The notes below the pieces were generated by a model that was given only the letters and a program-made list of their open reading frames with translations, searched no databases and was not told where the DNA came from. A DNA stretch of 64,000 nucleotides, from contig NZ_KZ319339.1 in assembly GCF_002744735.1 (NCBI RefSeq), positions 1,488,001-1,552,000 of the forward strand, in the 5' to 3' direction. Of this stretch, positions 1 through 8,283 are shown piece after piece. Each line of letters starts with the position of its first letter. Positions within the stretch are counted from its first letter, which is position 1. The position numbers and the translations under genes are program-made. The DNA is from Marinobacter guineae. GTDB taxonomy: Bacteria > Pseudomonadota > Gammaproteobacteria > Pseudomonadales > Oleiphilaceae.

Positions 1-2
1 TT

Positions 3-233
3 TATTGCCCGGTGATGCCAGAGTACCGTTCCATCATGAACGTGTGCTTTGGCACCCGGGATGAAAGCCATCAGCAACGGTTTCTTGCCGAGGCTGAGGC
101 AATGGGGCTGATGAACCTTGCCGGGCACAGCCACGCGGGCGGACTTCGCGCCAGCCTCTACAATGCCCAGCCGGATGCCGCAGTCGCAGCTCTGGCCTCG
201 TTCATGACCAGTTTTCGCAAACGTTATGGCTAA
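3..233 (+). CDS. serC: Phosphoserine aminotransferase, C-terminal end (partial)
   Basis: This is the 3' end of a gene that starts before the window; the frame is open from base 3 and stops with TAA at 231-233. The visible 76 or so residues match the end of SerC, including RSIMNV, GHSHAGGLRASLYNA (the SerC GGxRASxYNA signature) and a closing FMTSFRKRYG. SerC is a PLP enzyme that makes 3-phosphoserine for serine synthesis and 4-phosphohydroxythreonine for pyridoxal phosphate synthesis. The next gene starts 8 bases before this stop, so the two are probably cotranscribed. Assignment rests on family recall of the C-terminal motif. Confidence 0.8.
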   Translation, partial: YCPVMPEYRSIMNVCFGTRDESHQQRFLAEAEAMGLMNLAGHSHAGGLRASLYNAQPDAAVAALASFMTSFRKRYG

Positions 234-1095
234 CCTACTCGCCAGACTGGCCCGTACCCGCGAACAGGCCTTTATGAGTGCCTGCAATCAGGCCAGCACC
301 CCTTTACCTGCATGGAAACACCTGGCAGAGCGTGTTTCTCCCGTCAACTGCATGGGCCTTGCCTTCCCCAACCGTCTGGGCATTGCCGCTGGTTTTGACC
401 GGGCCGGAAAACTGGGACGGCGTGCTGGCAACCTCGGGTTTGGAGCGATTGAACTGGGCAGCTGGGGCCGGGAAAACTGGCCGGAGAGGCTCCCTTCCAA
501 AAACCCCAAAACATTACTCGGCACCCGGCTGGGGGTTCGACTGGCGGCAACAAAGCCGGAATCACCGGAGCAGGAAACCGCACAACTCATTCACCTGATC
601 GAGAAGGCCTGGATTACGGCCGACTATTTGACCATAGCTCCTGACTGGTTTCAGCAGCCTGCTCCCTTCCAGCAGCTTCACACCAACCTGCGCCGATTGC
701 GGGAAGCCCAGCAGGCACTGGAAAGTCAAACCCGGAAATTCTGCCCCATCGTTTACAAGCTTCGGGTAAAACCGGGAAATGAAGATGCCTGCAACCTCGT
801 GCCATACCTCGGTTGCCAGGGAGTCGATGGCATCCTGATCAGCTTCGACTTCGGCAAACCAGTCATCTCTGCCCATTACCGCCAGTGGCAGGATCCTGTA
901 CTTCAGGCCAACACCTGCCGCACCATTGAGGCCTGCCAGCGTCATCTTAAAGGGAGCTCAGCTCTGCTGACCAGTGGTGGGGTGTGTTCGCGCCAGAACT
1001 ATCTGGACCGGCTCCATGCCGGTGCCGATCTGGTACAACTGCACAATGCGCTTGTGTTCGAAGGACCTGACATTGGCTGGAAACTCAGTCAATAA
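226..1095 (+). CDS. Dihydroorotate dehydrogenase-like protein, divergent
   Basis: A 289-residue protein with the outline of class 2 PyrD: MGLAFPNRLGIAAGFDRAGK near residue 40, GFGAIELGSW near 70, and a C-terminal SGGV...AGADLVQLHNALVFEGP typical of the FMN phosphate site. The segment where PyrD has its N-SSPNT catalytic loop reads YLTIAPDWFQQPAPF here, so the catalytic Ser is not recognisable. It is also shorter than the usual 335-345 residues. It overlaps the serC end by 8 bases and runs convergently into selD with an 11-base overlap. It is probably a flavin-fold paralogue rather than the pyrimidine enzyme; the true function is unknown. Confidence 0.6.
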   Translation: MANLLARLARTREQAFMSACNQASTPLPAWKHLAERVSPVNCMGLAFPNRLGIAAGFDRAGKLGRRAGNLGFGAIELGSWGRENWPERLPSKNPKTLLGTRLGVRLAATKPESPEQETAQLIHLIEKAWITADYLTIAPDWFQQPAPFQQLHTNLRRLREAQQALESQTRKFCPIVYKLRVKPGNEDACNLVPYLGCQGVDGILISFDFGKPVISAHYRQWQDPVLQANTCRTIEACQRHLKGSSALLTSGGVCSRQNYLDRLHAGADLVQLHNALVFEGPDIGWKLSQ

Positions 1096-2122
1096 CCTGA
1101 ACCAAAGGCTCAACTGAAACACGCTCCTGCAAATGGCCGAACGGATGGAGTTCCAGCCCGTGTTCCCTGGCCTTTTTCTCAAAACCGACCCGGCCCTTTT
1201 CGGCAACACAGACCAGTAGGCCACCACTGGTCTGGGGATCAAAAAGCAGCGTCTTGTCCAGGTCTGTCAGGCCCTCAAAGGCGTCGCTCAACGAGGCGGC
1301 ATTTCGATGGGTACCACCGGGAATGCAGTCCGAATCAATATAGCGTGCGATATTGGGTATCTTCGGCACTGAGTTCCGATTTATTGTGGCACTAACACCG
1401 CTGCCACGGCAGATTTCCAACAAATGGCCGGCAAGACCGAAACCGGTTACGTCCGTCATGGCATGCACCTCGTCCACAGAAGCGAAGATCTCACCCACTT
1501 TATTAAGGGTACACATGGTTTCCACGGCGGCGGCCAGATCAGCGTCATCAATCCGATGTTTTTTCAGCGCACTGGTCAGAATTCCCACACCAACTGGCTT
1601 GGTAAGGTACAGAAGGTCGCCCGGTCGCGCGGTATCATTACGAACGATTCGATTCAACGGCACCTGACCGGTAACGGCTAACCCGAAGATCGGTTCAGGC
1701 GAATTGATGCTGTGCCCTCCGGCCAGCGCTATTCCGGCGTCGGCGCATACTGCCCGACCTCCCTCGATAACCCGCGAGGCAATCTCCGGCGCCAGCCGGT
1801 TTACGGGCCAGCCCAGTATCGCAATTGCCATCAATGGCTTCCCGCCCATGGCATAGACATCACTGATGGCATTTGCAGCTGCAATCCGACCGAAGTCATA
1901 GGCATCGTCCACAACGGGCATAAAAAAATCTGTAGTGCCAATAATGCCCAGACCGTTACCAACATCAATGACAGCAGCATCATCCCGGCTGGCATTGCCA
2001 ACCAGAAGTCGCGGGTCGTGATAATCGGGGGTTGTGGTGTGGAGAATGCGCTCCAGCACGTCCGGCGCAATTTTACAGCCGCAGCCAGCTCCGTGACTGA
2101 ATTCGGTAAGTCGCGTTGACAA
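1085..2122 (-). CDS. selD: Selenide, water dikinase (selenophosphate synthetase)
   Basis: 345 residues, full length for SelD. It makes selenophosphate from selenide and ATP for selenocysteine and 2-selenouridine tRNA synthesis. The N-terminal FSHGAGCGCKIAP carries the catalytic Cys (Cys form, not Sec) and Lys; GTTDFFMPVVDD and the Gly-rich GGHSI and DPQTSGGLLV segments are typical of the AIR synthase-like fold. The start is read as TTG at 2122 because AAGGGA lies 8 bases upstream and no ATG fits the N-terminus. No selA, selB or selU is visible in the window, so downstream use of selenophosphate cannot be judged here. Confidence 0.93.
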   Translation of the reverse strand: MSTRLTEFSHGAGCGCKIAPDVLERILHTTTPDYHDPRLLVGNASRDDAAVIDVGNGLGIIGTTDFFMPVVDDAYDFGRIAAANAISDVYAMGGKPLMAIAILGWPVNRLAPEIASRVIEGGRAVCADAGIALAGGHSINSPEPIFGLAVTGQVPLNRIVRNDTARPGDLLYLTKPVGVGILTSALKKHRIDDADLAAAVETMCTLNKVGEIFASVDEVHAMTDVTGFGLAGHLLEICRGSGVSATINRNSVPKIPNIARYIDSDCIPGGTHRNAASLSDAFEGLTDLDKTLLFDPQTSGGLLVCVAEKGRVGFEKKAREHGLELHPFGHLQERVSVEPLVQVID

Positions 2123-2147
2123 AACACTGTCCCTTATTGATTGCCGT

Positions 2148-4148
2148 CTATTGAGGCGGTGTTGAGTTCACTGCCCATTGGGGAAAAGGCTTCCAGCGGG
2201 CAAGCCAGTTTGCCAATTTTTCCGGGGCTATCGGAGGCGATACCCCATAGCCTTGAGCGAACTCACACCCCAGACTCAGCAATACTTCCCCCTGTTCTAT
2301 GGTTTCCACGCCCTCGGCCATCAATTCTCTACCGAAAACCTGGGATAATCCGATGATACCTCTCAAAATCGAATAATTTTCCTCAGTGTCATCCACACCA
2401 CTTACGAATTCTCGGTCGATCTTGAGGGTCTGGACGGGCAACTGTTTTAGATAAGAAAGCGATGAATACCCGGTACCAAAATCATCCAGTGAAAAAGTGA
2501 CACCCAGTTGTCTGCACTCGTCAATAATACTCACAACCTTATCAAGCTCACCCAGCGTGGCCGACTCCAGTATTTCCAGGTCAAGGCGAGCTGGATCCAG
2601 ATCGGGGAACCTTGCCAAATTATCCCGAAGCCCCTCAGCGAACCCCGATGCCTGCAACTGGATTGCAGCCACATTGAGACTTATGTCCATGTGAATTCCC
2701 TGGCTGTCCCACGCACGCATCTGCGTTAATGCTTCAAATAAAACCCACTCTCCTACCTCCACCATTAGAGGGTGGTGTTCAATCGCGGGCAAAAACCCGT
2801 CAGGGGATAAAAAACCCAGATCTGGGTGCTGCCAGCGAATAAGTGCCTCAACCCCTTTCACTTCCCCAGTCCTCAGACTTACTTTTGGCTGATATAAAAG
2901 CCTGAACTGACCGTATTCCAGCCCCTTCCTGATGTCCAATAGCAGCCGCTGGCGGGACCTGTCTGCTTTTTTTTCACCTGCATTCGGGAACAGCCAGTTT
3001 CCTTTAAGCTCCTGCTTGGCGCGGAAAAGTATATGGTCTGCCTGGCGTAGAAGCATGTCGGCATCTTCGTCGACGTGCTCCAGCTCATTATCAGGGAACA
3101 ATACAATCCCTGCGGTAAAAGACACCAACGCCGAGCCGGCTCCCAGATCGAAGGGCTGGCGGCCAGTCAGCTGCAAAGCAGCCAGCCTGATTTCCACCTG
3201 ACTGGCATCTGGAAGAAGCAGTGCGAACTCATCTCCACCGATTCGGGCGAGAGCGGCATCGGGAGGCAGTGCATCCAGCCAGCGCCGGGCAAGTAACCCC
3301 AACATACGGTCAGCCGTTTCTACCCCAAAACGCGCGTTAATCTCGTGAAAATTGTCCAGGTCTATGGAAATCAGCGCTGCGGAATCATTTTCCAGATTGT
3401 CACCGTCAAGCAGCTCCCGAATGAACCGTGTGATACCATTCCGGTTCCACAAACCGGTGAGCGGATCTGCGTAAGCCAGGAATTCTACCTGTTTCTGATG
3501 GTCACTTGCCTGGTCCTCCAGTGCCCTGGTCAACCGCTCGCTCTGCAGGCGCTGCAATTCGTCTTCAGCTTTGTGTCTGGCCATTTTTTCCCGCATCAGC
3601 TGAATTGTGCTGACTGACAGTTTCCCGTAAATCTCAAGCAATGCGGTTACCAGAACGGAGACGGAACCACTAAGTTCAGAATCGACCTGCTCTCTGGCCT
3701 CCTCCATATTCTTGCCTGCCTTCATGGCTTTTATTGTAAGAGCCATGCGCCGGTCTGATTCAAGGATGTGAAAAGCAAGCCAACGAGTCAGAAAATCGAA
3801 AAGCTCTGCCAGAACATCTTCTTCTGGTGCTTTGCTTTGGCGAAACATCTGGATCCGGGCAAAAAACATCTGGTGTGAGTCGTGATGGTTACGAGCCATC
3901 TCCGACTTGCCAAGGCTTTCCGCCCAGGCACCCTCCTCATATTTGAAATGATAGGAGGCATAGGCAAGAAGCTCATCAAGCAGGTGCAAACCATCCCGTT
4001 CCGAGTTACTGGATGCAAAATGCCAAGCCAGACGGTTCAGAATATTCACGAGTACCCGATGCTGCTCATCAATGTCTTCCAGGCCCGTCTCGAAATTACG
4101 ATTCCAGGGAAAGATCTCGAAGGCATCAATCTCGCTCTGCCAGGACAT
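2148..4148 (-). CDS. Hemerythrin-GGDEF-EAL cyclic-di-GMP protein
   Basis: 666 residues from an ATG at 4148 (MSWQ). The first 140 residues form a bacteriohemerythrin domain with the di-iron ligand pattern (EQH, HFKYEE, HHDSH, then HILESD). A coiled stretch leads to a diguanylate cyclase domain with an intact GGDEF signature near residue 300, then an EAL domain from about residue 415 with EALIRW, DDFGTGYSSL and AEGVET intact. Both the synthesis and the hydrolysis of cyclic-di-GMP therefore look possible. Bacteriohemerythrin domains bind O2 or NO, so the protein probably couples gas level to motility or biofilm decisions. It has no membrane segment and looks cytoplasmic. It is monocistronic. Confidence 0.9.
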   Translation of the reverse strand: MSWQSEIDAFEIFPWNRNFETGLEDIDEQHRVLVNILNRLAWHFASSNSERDGLHLLDELLAYASYHFKYEEGAWAESLGKSEMARNHHDSHQMFFARIQMFRQSKAPEEDVLAELFDFLTRWLAFHILESDRRMALTIKAMKAGKNMEEAREQVDSELSGSVSVLVTALLEIYGKLSVSTIQLMREKMARHKAEDELQRLQSERLTRALEDQASDHQKQVEFLAYADPLTGLWNRNGITRFIRELLDGDNLENDSAALISIDLDNFHEINARFGVETADRMLGLLARRWLDALPPDAALARIGGDEFALLLPDASQVEIRLAALQLTGRQPFDLGAGSALVSFTAGIVLFPDNELEHVDEDADMLLRQADHILFRAKQELKGNWLFPNAGEKKADRSRQRLLLDIRKGLEYGQFRLLYQPKVSLRTGEVKGVEALIRWQHPDLGFLSPDGFLPAIEHHPLMVEVGEWVLFEALTQMRAWDSQGIHMDISLNVAAIQLQASGFAEGLRDNLARFPDLDPARLDLEILESATLGELDKVVSIIDECRQLGVTFSLDDFGTGYSSLSYLKQLPVQTLKIDREFVSGVDDTEENYSILRGIIGLSQVFGRELMAEGVETIEQGEVLLSLGCEFAQGYGVSPPIAPEKLANWLARWKPFPQWAVNSTPPQ

Positions 4149-4282
4149 TGTCACCGTTAAACTCGCTCCCAATTACAAAAGGTAAGGCAATAATTGAAAG
4201 CCTAGCTTAAATTTACGGCTCTGATTTTGCTGTATATCAGAAGCACAACTCTTATCTGGTCGCCCTCACCAATCATAACAGC

Positions 4283-5125
4283 TCAGATCAGCCCCAACTC
4301 CAGCCGCGCTTCCTCATCAAGGCTGTCGTAGCTCCAGGGAGGATCAAACACGATATCCACCTTGCTGGCTTCGACGTAAGGAACCTGCAATAACTTGTCT
4401 CTCACATCCCCGGCAATAATGTCACCCATGCCGCAGCCCGGCGACGTCAGGGTCATTTCCACACGCACGCAATGGCTTTCCTGGTCAATATGCAGTTCGT
4501 AGATGAGTCCCAGGCTGACGACATTTACCGGAATCTCAGGATCGTAGACCAGCCGCATCGCGTCCCAGCATTGCTGATCACTGATCCGTCCATCCTCCGG
4601 GGGCTCGAACAGGATGGCGTCCGATTGAAAGCCCAACTGGCGGGTAACTTCTGGCGACAGACGATACAGATTGCCCTGGTAGTTAACGGTAAAGCTGCCA
4701 CCGAGCGCCTGGGTTATCGAGACGGACGCCCCCTCCGGAAGAGTGACCGACTCTCCGGACGGTACCCGCAAGGCGCTACAGTCTTCCGACAGAACAAACG
4801 TTTTGGGTGGCTTTGCCGGTTTTTTCGAATTCGGCGCCTTGATCGTCAGGGTCTGCAGGTTGCCTTCTCCATGAAGGCCGATCTGCATATCCTGCAGATA
4901 GGGTACGCTCGCCGCTTCGAAAAACAGGGGCAGATCGTCAAAGTCTCTTCTGACATCATCCGGCGACTCTTCACCCGGTGGACAAAAGGCCAGGCAGGTC
5001 TCGGCATGCTGCGTACCGCCCTTCTCCACATAAACACGCGCCGCCATTCCCGGTACTTTCTGCTTCGCCAGTAAAGAAACCAGATAGTCACGGGCTTCTG
5101 ATGTCACTTCAGCATTGATGTTCAC
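4283..5125 (-). CDS. Fe-S assembly protein: NfuA-like N-terminal domain fused to SufT (DUF59)
   Basis: 280 residues from a GTG at 5125 chosen because NfuA also starts at this point of its fold; a TTG at 5170 would add 15 residues. Residues 1-95 match the degenerate A-type carrier domain of NfuA (ARVYVEKGGTQHAETCLAFCPP, FFEAASVPYLQDMQI, LTIKAPNSK). Residues 110-170 resemble the SufT leader region (VPSGESVTLPEGASVSITQ). Residues 185-265 are a DUF59/MIP18 domain with YDPEIPVNVVSLGLIYEL and SPGCGMGD. SufT-type proteins help deliver Fe-S clusters; the fused NfuA-like part would serve as a carrier or targeting module. No suf or isc genes are next to it. Confidence 0.8.
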   Translation of the reverse strand: MNINAEVTSEARDYLVSLLAKQKVPGMAARVYVEKGGTQHAETCLAFCPPGEESPDDVRRDFDDLPLFFEAASVPYLQDMQIGLHGEGNLQTLTIKAPNSKKPAKPPKTFVLSEDCSALRVPSGESVTLPEGASVSITQALGGSFTVNYQGNLYRLSPEVTRQLGFQSDAILFEPPEDGRISDQQCWDAMRLVYDPEIPVNVVSLGLIYELHIDQESHCVRVEMTLTSPGCGMGDIIAGDVRDKLLQVPYVEASKVDIVFDPPWSYDSLDEEARLELGLI

Positions 5126-5182
5126 GATCTGTCCGCCTATTCCTGTACAGAGAAAATAAAATTCATCCAATCGATTTCTTGC

Positions 5183-5356
5183 TTAAGCTGACGGTCGGGC
5201 AATGTCCTTTGGGTTCCGACTTTGCGAATCTTCTCTGCGTTTTTCACGTTCCCGCTTCAGCTGGTTGGATTTGCATTCGTTACTTACGAGATCCAGCCAC
5301 CTCAGGTGCTGATCCCAGATCGGGTCTTTGGTTTGCTCGGGCTTGTTGCTTTTCAT
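5183..5356 (-). CDS. Small charged hypothetical protein
   Basis: 57 residues from an ATG at 5356 preceded by GAGAGGTAAC. The protein is hydrophilic, with a WDQHLRWLDLV segment and a Lys/Arg/Glu-rich second half, and no membrane segment. The start region faces the promoter of the RIC-like gene on the other strand, so the two share a short divergent intergenic stretch. I do not recognise a family. The good ribosome binding site is the main support for it being real. Confidence 0.5.
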   Translation of the reverse strand: MKSNKPEQTKDPIWDQHLRWLDLVSNECKSNQLKREREKRREDSQSRNPKDIARPSA

Positions 5357-5394
5357 CGTTACCTCTCCCTGCACTGAGAAAATGAGAACAATTC

Positions 5395-5423
5395 TTGACA
5401 CCTATTAAAATGCATTATATATA
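5395..5423 (+). promoter_or_regulatory. Sigma-70 promoter of the RIC-like gene
   Basis: TTGACA at 5395-5400 and TATATA at 5418-5423 are 17 bases apart, a near-consensus -35/-10 pair. The NsrR-like palindrome at 5407-5429 covers the spacer and -10, the expected geometry for repression. Confidence 0.6.
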
Positions 5424-5429
5424 TATCTT
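5407..5429 (+). promoter_or_regulatory. NsrR-type operator upstream of the RIC-like gene
   Basis: The 23-base site begins AAAATGCATT and ends ATATATCTT. Against the gammaproteobacterial NsrR consensus (AAGATGYATTT-N-AAATRCATCTT) about 18 of 22 specified bases match. It overlaps the predicted promoter of the downstream hemerythrin-like gene. An NsrR is encoded at 10978 in this window, and RIC/YtfE genes are classic NsrR targets. Confidence 0.7.
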
Positions 5430-5452
5430 AAAGCAGAAGAGGAGGATCAGCA

Positions 5453-5932
5453 ATGAACTATCAACAAACACCGATTGAAGAGTTAGACACAGATGTGCTG
5501 CTGGAGCTCATATTACTGGGCTACGATGCCGGGCATCTGGCAAAACTGCCCGAGCTTCACCGGCTTGCCCGCAAGATCGAGGCGGTGCACAGGGCAAACC
5601 CTGACGTTCCAAAAGGCATCACGTTGGCCATCAAAAAGCTGGAGCACAGGCTCACCGACCACATTGAGCGGGAGAATGCCTACGTGCTGAAGCGGATGGA
5701 GCATGACCAGCCACCGAACCCGGACACGCCTATCGCTCAAATGAACGAAGAGCATTCCCTCATCAAAAAGCAACTGAACAAGCTACGCCAGATGACCCGG
5801 AACTACCGGGCTCCGGAGTCTGCCTGCCGCTCCTGGCAGCGGTTTTACCGGGAGCTGAAAGCGCTGGACTTCCGGTTGTCTGAGCAGATCTACCTGGAAC
5901 GGGATGTGCTATTTCCGAGATTTCAGTTCTGA
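5453..5932 (+). CDS. RIC/YtfE-type hemerythrin-like protein, short form
   Basis: 159 residues, starting at an ATG after GAGGAGG. The sequence follows the C-terminal di-iron domain of RIC proteins (YtfE/ScdA), which repair Fe-S clusters after NO damage: LPELHRLARKIEAVHRANPDVPKG, DHIERE, NEEHSLI, and IYLERDVLFPRF at the end. The N-terminal ScdA domain is missing. Two ligand positions look changed: the first YH is YD (GYDAGH) and the late HIxLE is QIYLE. It may therefore bind iron differently or not at all. The NsrR-type operator just upstream supports a nitrosative-stress role. Confidence 0.65.
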   Translation: MNYQQTPIEELDTDVLLELILLGYDAGHLAKLPELHRLARKIEAVHRANPDVPKGITLAIKKLEHRLTDHIERENAYVLKRMEHDQPPNPDTPIAQMNEEHSLIKKQLNKLRQMTRNYRAPESACRSWQRFYRELKALDFRLSEQIYLERDVLFPRFQF

Positions 5933-6031
5933 ACAAGGGCTAAGGCACCGTAGGAGATTCACCGCAGGAGACTGAAGGAATTGTCTGCTAAGGTTGATGT
6001 CATATCCTTTATTAGCGCAAAAGGTGAACTC

Positions 6032-6745
6032 ATGGCCAACTTCACGGTTCGACTCTACCGCTACAACCCGGAACAGGATGAAATACCTTACAACCAGGAT
6101 GTCGAGGTTGGCGACGAGTTCCGGAACCGCATGGTGCTGGATGTACTGGAACACCTGAAAACCCGGGATACCACACTGGTGTTCCGGCGCTCCTGCCGGG
6201 AGGGCGTTTGTGGTTCAGACGGGCTCAGTATAAATGGCCGCAACGGCCTGGGCTGCATTACCCGGGTTGCCGATGCCCTGGGCAAGAAAGACGTGCTGGA
6301 GATTCGCCCACTGCCGGGCATGCCTGTGATCCGGGATCTGGTGGTGGACCAGTCACTGTTCTTCAAACAGTATGAACGTGTTCAGCCCTGGCTGATCAAC
6401 GACACGCCAAATCCGGCGATCGAAAGGTTGCAGAGCCCGGAAGACCGGGCAAAGTTGGACGGGTTATACGAGTGCATTCTCTGTGCCTGCTGCACCTCCG
6501 CTTGCCCATCCTGGTGGTGGAACCCGGAAAAGTACATCGGGCCGTCGGGATTGCTGCAGGCGTACCGGTTTTTGGTGGATTCCCGGGATACCGCCACTCG
6601 TGAGCGCCTGGAGAAACTCGAAGACCCGTTCAGCGTGTTTCGGTGCCGAGGCATTGGCAACTGCACGGCGTACTGCCCGAAGGGCCTCAACCCCATGAAG
6701 GCCATCGGTCACATCAAAACCATGTTGCTGCGAGAACAGATCTGA
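6032..6745 (+). CDS. sdhB: Succinate dehydrogenase iron-sulfur subunit, orphan copy
   Basis: 237 residues from the ATG at 6032 with AAGGTG 7 bases upstream. All three Fe-S centres are present: SCREGVCGSDG...LGC for 2Fe-2S, CILCACCTSACPSWWWNPEKYIGP for 4Fe-4S, and CRGIGNCTAYCPKGLNPMKAIGHIK for 3Fe-4S. This subunit moves electrons from FAD to quinone in succinate dehydrogenase or fumarate reductase. No sdhA, sdhC or sdhD is adjacent: a RIC-like gene precedes it and a broken gene follows. It is either a second copy or a subunit lent to a distant complex. Confidence 0.88.
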   Translation: MANFTVRLYRYNPEQDEIPYNQDVEVGDEFRNRMVLDVLEHLKTRDTTLVFRRSCREGVCGSDGLSINGRNGLGCITRVADALGKKDVLEIRPLPGMPVIRDLVVDQSLFFKQYERVQPWLINDTPNPAIERLQSPEDRAKLDGLYECILCACCTSACPSWWWNPEKYIGPSGLLQAYRFLVDSRDTATRERLEKLEDPFSVFRCRGIGNCTAYCPKGLNPMKAIGHIKTMLLREQI

Positions 6746-7210
<465 letters not shown>

Positions 7211-7465
7211 TTCACGTCTCTGGACCAGGCACCCATTGATTTATCCTTAAGAAGATGGCTTAGCCCTCTAAAACTCCGATGACAACGCTCTTCTACCCGA
7301 GGGTCGGCAATGGCCGGCAACTCCAACTCTTTTTGTCCACAGAACCGTAACCGGAATCTGCGTTTTGGGGCGGCTCCTGTCACGACGTGACGGCCCGAGT
7401 AGCCGTCGGATCACCTTGGTGCATCATCGCCGACCAGCGCTAACACGATCTAATTTCAGTTCACA
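7211..7465. other. Gene-free stretch with possible decayed sequence
   Basis: Between the PLP-enzyme remnant and the nirK-cluster promoter there is no convincing gene. The minus-strand frame at 7195-7383 (62 codons) has a segment reading PRVEERCHRSFRGLSHLL that faintly recalls the N-terminus of IS4/Tn5-type transposases. The similarity is too weak to call. Together with the adjacent remnant it suggests an old rearrangement scar. Confidence 0.35.
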
Positions 7466-7479
7466 TTGACAAAAGTCAT
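7466..7479 (+). promoter_or_regulatory. Dnr/Fnr-type box of the nirK cluster
   Basis: TTGAC-AAAA-GTCAT, nine of ten positions of the symmetrical TTGAC-N4-GTCAA site. It lies about 95 bases before the first cytochrome start and about 40-45 bases before a plausible TAGAAT -10 (7508-7513), suitable for activation by the Crp/Fnr-family protein encoded at 11416. Confidence 0.7.
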
Positions 7480-7497
7480 TCTCAGATATTGCCCCTA

Positions 7498-7520
7498 TTA
7501 ATGTATTTAGAATACATTAT
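7498..7520 (+). promoter_or_regulatory. NsrR-type operator of the nirK cluster
   Basis: The core ATGTATTT-A-GAATACAT (7501-7517) matches the NsrR palindrome with one base off and is nearly a perfect inverted repeat. It overlaps the probable -10 region downstream of the Dnr-type box, so NO would relieve repression while Dnr activates. Confidence 0.8.
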
Positions 7521-7574
7521 TTCAGGTACAACTTACTGCTGACTATCCGCGGACTACAGAAAGGAAAATTGAAT

Positions 7575-8279
7575 ATGATTCAACCAAAACTCTTCCATCT
7601 GTCGACAGTGACATTGCTAGTGGGTGTCATCTCGGGATTTTCCAGCCCGGCATTGGCTGAAAAAACTGCAAAACAATTTGTTGAGACAAACTGTGCTGGC
7701 TGCCACGCACTTAGCGAACCCGAAAGTTCTACGACAACCCGAATTCGTGAACGCAAGGCCCCCGACCTCTATTACGCGGGCAACAAATTTCAAGAAGACT
7801 GGCTCATTCAGTGGCTGCAATCACCGACCAGAATTCGTCCGGGAGGAACCTTCTTCGGGCAAAACGTGGTGGCAGCTGAAGACCGCGACATCGTCCCCAA
7901 AGACAAGTTGCCCGAGCACCCCGCCTTCAATGCATCAGAGGCTGAGGTCGCGGCATCCTATCTGATGTCGCTGACCCCCTACGATGAGCTGATATCGAGT
8001 ACCGCTTATGTGCCCAAGCCCATCTCCGGAGCCATGGGGCGCATGAACTTTACCAAGTTCAAGGGCTGTGTGGCCTGCCACGAATTGGAGAAGGGGTATG
8101 GAGGGATATCAGGCCCTGAAGTTCATACAGCTGGATCCCGGCTGAAACCCGAATTTCTCTATAGCTTTATCAAGAACCCTCAAGCCTGGGCACCTAAAAC
8201 TTTCATGTCGAACCTGCACCTAGACGATAGTGAGGTTCAAAAATTGTCAGACTTTATCACCACACTGTCGAAGGAGTGA
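7575..8279 (+). CDS. Periplasmic dihaem cytochrome c of the nirK cluster
   Basis: 234 residues from the ATG at 7575 (AAGGA 9 bases upstream; TTG at 7569 is an alternative). A Sec signal peptide ends near SSPALAE. Two haem c sites are visible: CAGCH near residue 42 and CVACH near residue 167, with distant Met residues as possible sixth ligands (for example MSNLH). It is first in the operon with a monohaem cytochrome, a multicopper oxidase and NirK. It probably carries electrons to NirK or to the oxidase. It resembles one of the Ncg cytochromes of the Nitrosomonas ncgABC-nirK operon in context. Confidence 0.85.
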   Translation: MIQPKLFHLSTVTLLVGVISGFSSPALAEKTAKQFVETNCAGCHALSEPESSTTTRIRERKAPDLYYAGNKFQEDWLIQWLQSPTRIRPGGTFFGQNVVAAEDRDIVPKDKLPEHPAFNASEAEVAASYLMSLTPYDELISSTAYVPKPISGAMGRMNFTKFKGCVACHELEKGYGGISGPEVHTAGSRLKPEFLYSFIKNPQAWAPKTFMSNLHLDDSEVQKLSDFITTLSKE

Positions 8280-8283
8280 GCAT

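Noticed and set aside
2050..2122. Possible selenocysteine codon in selD
   Set aside because: The active-site position reads Cys (GCGCK) without an in-frame TGA.
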